From assembly GCF_001418205.1 (NCBI RefSeq), contig NZ_LIQF01000018.1, positions 1 through 55,642 on the forward strand: a DNA stretch of 55,642 bases, written 5' to 3'. Each line of letters opens with the position of its first letter. The stretch's first letter is position 1. Made by a program: the position numbers and the translations under genes. Under the pieces are notes generated by a model that did no database searches, had not been told where the DNA came from, and saw nothing but the letters and a program-made list of their open reading frames with translations. Origin of the DNA: Marinomonas fungiae (GTDB lineage Bacteria > Pseudomonadota > Gammaproteobacteria > Pseudomonadales > Marinomonadaceae). Positions 51,628 through 55,642 of this stretch are shown in pieces.

Positions 51628-51679
51628 AGGGGATTTTTTTGGGGGGATGAGTTCGCAGTAAACTAGGAATAGCAAATAA

Positions 51680-51708
51680 AGACCCCTAACATTCTGGGTT
51701 AGGGGTCT
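51680..51708. terminator. terminator hairpin after the MFS gene
   Basis: AGACCCCTAAC pairs with GTTAGGGGTCT around a 7-nt loop. It lies just beyond the MFS stop on the minus strand, followed there by TTTATTTG. It is also the first sequence on the chromosome side of the remnant element. Confidence 0.75.
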
Positions 51709-51715
51709 ATAAACT

Positions 51716-52930
51716 CTACGCGGTTGCTGCATCCAAGCGTGGCACTGGCTTGTCATTGATTGGAAGGTGAATCAATGCGGAGATAAACGCTAGTGCGACC
51801 GCTGTCCACCAAATGGGATTGTAAGATCCGTAGAAGTCGTAAGCGACACCGCCGATCCACGCGCCCAAAAAGCTTCCCACTTGGTGAGAGAAAAACACCA
51901 AGCCGTATAGTGTCGATAAGTATCGAGATCCGAAGATCTGACGTACTAGCCCTGATGTAATGGGTACGGTTCCTAGCCAACAAAAGCCGATTGCGGCACC
52001 GAAGACTGCAGCCGTTAGCTCTGTAGTTGGTAGTAGGACAAACGCGGCGATCACAACCGTACGTACTAAGTACAATGCGGACATCACATACCGTTTGCTA
52101 TAGCGGTCTGCCATGGCTCCCCAAAAATATGAGCCAAAGATATTGAAGATGCCGATGTAAGCCAGCGCCATGGCCGCTGTTGAAGCGGGTAGGTTTTGAT
52201 CCAATACATAGCTCGGAAGATGCGTGGCGATAAACATTACGTGGAAACCACACACAAAAAAACCTAGATGAATCAACCAGTAACCTTTGTGCGCAAACGC
52301 CTCTTTTAATGCCTCTTCGAGCGTTTGTAGATCTTCTTTTAAATGATGAGTGTGATGCGTTCCCTGTTTGGCTGTTTTGATAAAAAACGCAAATACCACA
52401 ATAAAACTACACAGTACTGCGAATATTTGCATGGCACTTTGCCAATCGTAAATACTCAACAATGTTTGTGCGCCAGGGATCATCGCGAACATACCAAATG
52501 ATCCAGCTGCGGTAGTTAAGCCAAAGGCTTTAGCCGCATGTTGTGCGGGAACTACTTTCGCGACGGCGCCGAGTACGATTACGTAACTGGTGGCACTTAA
52601 ACCGAATCCAATCAGCACACCTAGTGATAGGTACATCATAGAGGGCTCCATCGCGATTGACGTTAGGTAAAGACCCAAGGCGTAAGCCATCGCACCTAAA
52701 ATGATGATGCGCTTCGGTCCCCAACGATCGGCAGCCATACCCACAAACGGTTGGAACGCCCCAAACAGTAGGTTTTGCAAGGCAATGGCAAAACTGAAGA
52801 ATTCTCGTCCCGTATGGAAGTAGTCGGAAATAGGTGTCATGAAAATGCCAAAGGATTGTCTGATCCCTAGACTGGTAATCAAAATCCCTATACCTAGCCA
52901 AACTAGGAGTGGAAATCGGAAAGTAAACAT
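51716..52930 (-). CDS. MFS transporter
   Basis: Major facilitator protein, 404 residues with 12 hydrophobic helices. MTPISDYFHTGREFFSFAIA and the loop 2-3 motif GMAADRWGPKRIIILGA (the MFS signature) are clear; the second half has WGAMADRYSKRYVMSAL. It resembles the CynX/OFA-type and oxalate/monocarboxylate branches rather than multidrug pumps. Substrate is unknown. A palindromic site and a LysR gene lie upstream, suggesting LysR-controlled expression. Confidence 0.85.
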   Translation of the reverse strand: MFTFRFPLLVWLGIGILITSLGIRQSFGIFMTPISDYFHTGREFFSFAIALQNLLFGAFQPFVGMAADRWGPKRIIILGAMAYALGLYLTSIAMEPSMMYLSLGVLIGFGLSATSYVIVLGAVAKVVPAQHAAKAFGLTTAAGSFGMFAMIPGAQTLLSIYDWQSAMQIFAVLCSFIVVFAFFIKTAKQGTHHTHHLKEDLQTLEEALKEAFAHKGYWLIHLGFFVCGFHVMFIATHLPSYVLDQNLPASTAAMALAYIGIFNIFGSYFWGAMADRYSKRYVMSALYLVRTVVIAAFVLLPTTELTAAVFGAAIGFCWLGTVPITSGLVRQIFGSRYLSTLYGLVFFSHQVGSFLGAWIGGVAYDFYGSYNPIWWTAVALAFISALIHLPINDKPVPRLDAATA

Positions 52931-53104
52931 AAATTGCTCTTAATAATGCCTATGGTGGTGAGATTGCCTTTATTTACCTCGGTAGGGGACAAACTCAGTG
53001 CCTTAGCGAAAGTGGATGGGAACAAGTGCGTATGCGCGCTCAGCTACTAGATTGGCGGAGTGTAGAGAGTATTTTGGGGGGACTCAAATGATAAAAAGTG
53101 AAGT

Positions 53105-53129
53105 AATCTATGCATAATATGCATGGATT
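53105..53129. promoter_or_regulatory. palindromic candidate LysR operator
   Basis: A 25-bp near-perfect palindrome centred on ATGCATAATATGCAT (only one mismatched pair, apart from the centre). It lies between the LysR gene and the MFS gene, about 175 bp before the MFS start, with the T-N11-A layout LysR proteins favour. Confidence 0.55.
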
Positions 53130-53259
53130 AAAATGGTGCACGAAAGGCGCTTGGAGCCCAGTTATTCTCGCTGTTTAGCGGAATTTTAAGATGGCAAAAG
53201 CGTTGTCATTAGTGCTTTATGATGGCGTTTTTGTATGATTAAGGCGCATATACGAAAGA

Positions 53260-54231
53260 CTATTCAGGCAAAGCTGTGGTATCGGCTTCAGCATCTAGCC
53301 CCATATCGATAACGCGTTTAGCGATGAGTCTGCCACACTCTTCTTTTACAATGCTTCTTAACCATTCCTGTGCAGGTGAGTGCTCACAGCGAGGGTGCCA
53401 AATCATGGAGTAGTCAAACGGTGTAAAATGAAAGGGTAAGGGTTTTACGGCTAAGTCATAACGCTCAGAAACTAAGTAAGCTAAATCAGCTGGTACCGTA
53501 ATAATGATCGGCATCGTGTCCACAATGGCCAGTGCAGCTTCTAAATGATAGGCCCGCAAAATCATACGTCGTTTAGGCTCATTCTCTAATGCTTGTTCAA
53601 TAAGAGCTTTGACGCCATCGCTTATGGCAATCATGGCATGGGGAAAATTCAAATAATCCTCTAGGCACATTTGCTGATTCGCTAACGGATGTTGTTTAGA
53701 TAAGAGGCAAGATACCCCTACACGGCCTAATGTCTCGTAATGCAAAGGTTCAATAGAGTAAATCGGGCGACAAATAGCTAAGTCCGCGCGGCCGTAGGTG
53801 AGTTGTTCTTTTAAATGTTCATCTTGTAGCGGCAAAAATTCAAACGCAACATTAGGGGCTTCCTGATATATGCGAGGTAAAGCAAAGGGTAGAATCGTTT
53901 GCAGTGCATAATCAGTGGTTAAAATTGTAAAGGTTTGGTCGCATGACTTGGGGTCAAAATCAAGAGGTGACAAGAGCTGTCGCAAAGAGCCAAGGGGCTC
54001 ATCCAAAGCTCTGCTCATGGATAGCGCTTTTTCTGTAGGAACTAGGTGTTGCCCTTGACGAGTAAATAAAGGGTCTGACAATAAGCTGCGTAATCGCCCC
54101 AGAACCCGACTCATTGCGGATTGGCTCAAATTTAAACGGTCTGCTGCTTTGCTGACACTGCGTTCTTCAACCAAAATTTGCAATGCGACTAACAGGTTTA
54201 AATCCCGGCGATAAATCTCTTCTACTCTCAT
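53260..54231 (-). CDS. LysR-family regulator
   Basis: LysR-type regulator, 323 residues from the ATG at 54231. The DNA-binding domain reads YRRDLNLLVALQILVEE, SVSKAADRLNLSQSAMSRVL and FTRQGQHLVPTEKAL; the effector domain follows. It resembles the NodD/LeuO-like branch, with the DLNLL start. A longer frame to 54300 exists, but homologues begin near MRVEEIYRRDLN and AGG lies upstream of 54231. Its target is probably the MFS gene downstream on the same strand. Confidence 0.88.
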   Translation of the reverse strand: MRVEEIYRRDLNLLVALQILVEERSVSKAADRLNLSQSAMSRVLGRLRSLLSDPLFTRQGQHLVPTEKALSMSRALDEPLGSLRQLLSPLDFDPKSCDQTFTILTTDYALQTILPFALPRIYQEAPNVAFEFLPLQDEHLKEQLTYGRADLAICRPIYSIEPLHYETLGRVGVSCLLSKQHPLANQQMCLEDYLNFPHAMIAISDGVKALIEQALENEPKRRMILRAYHLEAALAIVDTMPIIITVPADLAYLVSERYDLAVKPLPFHFTPFDYSMIWHPRCEHSPAQEWLRSIVKEECGRLIAKRVIDMGLDAEADTTALPE

Positions 54232-54453
54232 ACCTAGCCTACACAATCTAGCAACACTGACAGTGTAACTAATAAACCTTTTAGTGGGGGATTTAATCAA
54301 GTGAAACTTAGCTCGATTAGATGACTCAGGCTCTGACTGTCGATTTTAGTGGTGTCGCGTTTATAGAGGTCGCTGATATGACGAAGCCTCATACTGCATG
54401 AGATATTGTGGATGTGTTAGGCTAAAGCATTAATGGTTAATAGCTGATTTTTG

Positions 54454-54479
54454 CGGCTCTCTTTAAGAGGGCCGTTTTT
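54454..54479 (+). terminator. hairpin with T run in the sfsA leader
   Basis: CGGCTCTCT and the segment ending GGGCCG form a 9-bp stem (54454-54474) followed by five Ts, only about 15 bp before the sfsA start. It has the form of an intrinsic terminator in the leader; a ribosome site GGAG follows it. Confidence 0.65.
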
Positions 54480-54494
54480 GTATCTGGAGTTCTT

Positions 54495-55199
54495 ATGCAA
54501 TTCCCCGAGTTAATAGAAGGGCGTTTAATTAAACGCTACAAACGCTTTCTTGCGGATATTGAGCTGATAACTGGTGAAGTGATTACTGCTCATTGTCCTA
54601 ATACAGGTTCAATGCGTCGCTGCCAGCAGGAAAATGCGCGTGTGTGGGTATCAAAAAGCAATAACCCTAAGCGTAAGTTGGCTTACACCTGGGAGATCGT
54701 CGAGGTTGATAAGCAATACTTGGCTTGTATCAATACTGGGCTGCCGAATAAAGTCATTGGTGAAGCAATGGCGCAGGGTGAGATATCCGAGTTATCTGGC
54801 TACGCTGTTCAGAAAGCTGAAGTGAAATATGGTCAAGGCAGTCGGATTGATTGGCTGTTGAGTGATGAAGATCGGCCGCTTTGTTATGTGGAGGTGAAAA
54901 ACGTCACGCTATTAGAGGAGGATGGACAGGGCTACTTTCCTGATGCGGTAACTGATCGTGGTAGAAAACACTTATATGAATTAGCCGATATGGTGCAGGC
55001 GGGTCATCGGGCGGTACTGTTGTTCTGTGTGTCGCACACTGGAATCGAATCTGTTAGGCCTGCAGCGCATATTGACCCTAAATATGCAGCCGCTATTAAA
55101 GACGCTGTTGCACAAGGAGTGGAGGTATTAGCGTATAGAGCTGATATCACGCCTAAGCACATCGAAATAGTAAAAAAACTACCTGTAGAGTTATCTTAA
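54495..55199 (+). CDS. sfsA: SfsA, sugar fermentation stimulation protein
   Basis: Full-length SfsA, 234 residues. An N-terminal OB-like region (IEGRLIKRYKRFLADIELI, then HCPNTGSM) precedes a nuclease-like fold with YVEVKNVTLLEEDGQGYFPD and VTDRGRKHLYEL. The D...ExK-type residues hint at nuclease ancestry; in E. coli it was found as a factor that raises maltose gene expression, and its true activity is unclear. GGAG lies 8 nt before the ATG. It is the last gene before the rRNA operon. Confidence 0.95.
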   Translation: MQFPELIEGRLIKRYKRFLADIELITGEVITAHCPNTGSMRRCQQENARVWVSKSNNPKRKLAYTWEIVEVDKQYLACINTGLPNKVIGEAMAQGEISELSGYAVQKAEVKYGQGSRIDWLLSDEDRPLCYVEVKNVTLLEEDGQGYFPDAVTDRGRKHLYELADMVQAGHRAVLLFCVSHTGIESVRPAAHIDPKYAAAIKDAVAQGVEVLAYRADITPKHIEIVKKLPVELS

Positions 55200-55276
55200 T
55201 GGATAGGTTGTCTGTTAATTGAGCTGTTTTGAGGTCTTTTTGTCTAATAAGTAAACAGTCTCAGTGTTTTCTCGTA

Positions 55277-55341
55277 ATAAATCGAACTTTTTTAAAATTA
55301 TTTTAAAAAGTGCTTGCGCTGAAAATTCTGATGCGTATTAT
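55277..55341 (+). promoter_or_regulatory. rRNA operon P1 promoter with UP element
   Basis: TTGCGC (55314-55319), a 16-bp spacer and TATTAT (55336-55341) form the -35 and -10 boxes. Upstream is an A/T-only-like tract (TTTAAAATTATTTTAAAAAG, about 55291-55310), a classic UP element. The discriminator after the -10 box is GC-rich (ACGCACCC), as expected for stringent control. Confidence 0.75.
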
Positions 55342-55395
55342 ACGCACCCACTGACACGGACAACGCTTCACAACAACGAAGCACACCGCGTCAGA

Positions 55396-55440
55396 CGCTC
55401 TTTAAAATAGATAATCAGATAATTTGTGTGGGCGCTTGCT
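55396..55440 (+). promoter_or_regulatory. rRNA leader antitermination signals (boxA region)
   Basis: CGCTCTTTAA (55396-55405) matches boxA (TGCTCTTTAA) with one change, and TGTGTGGGC follows at about 55426, as in enteric rrn leaders. Confidence 0.7.
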
Positions 55441-55568
55441 GGAGACTTCTCAAAAACTTTGAAGTCTTAAACAAGTGACCATGTCAATTCGCTTTACGTT
55501 CTTTAATCTTTGGGTTGAAGGATATAGTAAAAGTCAGACGTGATTCACGAGTTTGAGCAAACTTTTTT

Positions 55569-55642
55569 AAACTGAAGAGTTTGATCATGGCTCAGATTGA
55601 ACGCTGGCGGCAGGCTTAACACATGCAAGTCGAGCGGTAACA
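55569..55642 (+). rRNA. rrs: 16S ribosomal RNA, 5' end only
   Basis: AAACTGAAGAGTTTGATCAT and the following GGCTCAGATTGAACGCTGGC are the conserved 16S start. Only 74 bases are in the window. The start is placed by comparison with the E. coli 16S 5' end. Confidence 0.96.

Larger units (their letters stand above)
50805..51630. mobile_element. remnant of a second, tandem element of the same family
   Basis: Contains the 43-bp element-end repeat (50841-50883), then directly a piece of integrase gene, one small ORF and a broken copy of the 70-residue gene. It is the two ends of an element of the same family with nearly everything between deleted. No third copy of the 17-bp core was found before the MFS gene. 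Confidence 0.75.

Noticed and set aside
51630..51680. Outer attachment core of the remnant element
   Set aside because: AGGAATAG near 51665 is the only partial resemblance to the 17-bp core; too weak to call.

Overview
The window runs from the last gene of one ribosomal RNA operon (5S rRNA, left edge) to the first bases of another (16S rRNA, right edge), both read on the + strand. Gene content (polar flagellin, HrpB, XseA-GuaB-GuaA, SfsA, tricarballylate genes, an AEC carrier, a bacterial voltage-gated cation channel) and the 16S start point to a marine gammaproteobacterium. A Marinomonas or other Oceanospirillales relative is my best guess; it is an inference from gene content, not a phylogenetic result.

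Left chromosomal part (1-30443). After the 5S gene and a repeat-bearing spacer come a DUF2254 membrane protein, a solitary flagellin, a phosphotransferase, a decayed lipase next to a small exported protein, and HrpB. Next is a coherent sugar module: OmpR-type response regulator, TorS-like hybrid kinase, a FrcB/FrcC/FrcA-type sugar ABC importer and a second, transporter-independent periplasmic binding protein that may serve the kinase. An AEC carrier, a short MscS protein, a small unknown protein and a one-domain cation channel follow. On the minus strand lies a tricarballylate catabolic cluster (TcuR, TcuA, TcuB) carrying a tripartite tricarboxylate transporter (TctC, TctB, TctA) in the same operon, then an EamA exporter and XseA. 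XseA is divergent from guaB, which is followed by guaA.

Integrated element (about 30432-50804, 20 kb). A tyrosine integrase sits just after guaA. The last bases of guaA, a 17-bp sequence, are repeated at 50788-50804, marking the element ends. The backbone joins an IncQ-like replication module (AlpA-like regulator, RepA helicase, RepC initiator, two different iteron arrays) to an IncP-like mobilisation module (oriT with a recognisable nic region, TraJ, TraI) and to only three mating-pair genes (trbJ, a trbK-like lipoprotein, trbL). This looks like an integrative mobilisable element that borrows a helper's secretion system. Cargo near the integrase is an AT-rich three-gene system (PD-(D/E)XK effector, middle protein, Rad50-like ATPase) resembling ABC-three-component conflict systems; its ATPase is split by a frameshift in an A8 run. 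Cargo at the far end is a four-gene cassette: sce7726, sce7725, a RES-domain protein and a large putative nuclease of unknown family.

Beyond the right end (50805-51630) lies the wreck of a second, related element: a copy of the integrase-proximal end, a piece of integrase, one small intact ORF and a broken copy of the 70-residue gene that sits at the end of the first element. The chromosome resumes with an MFS transporter, a LysR regulator with a palindromic candidate operator, sfsA, and a strong rrn promoter leading into 16S rRNA.
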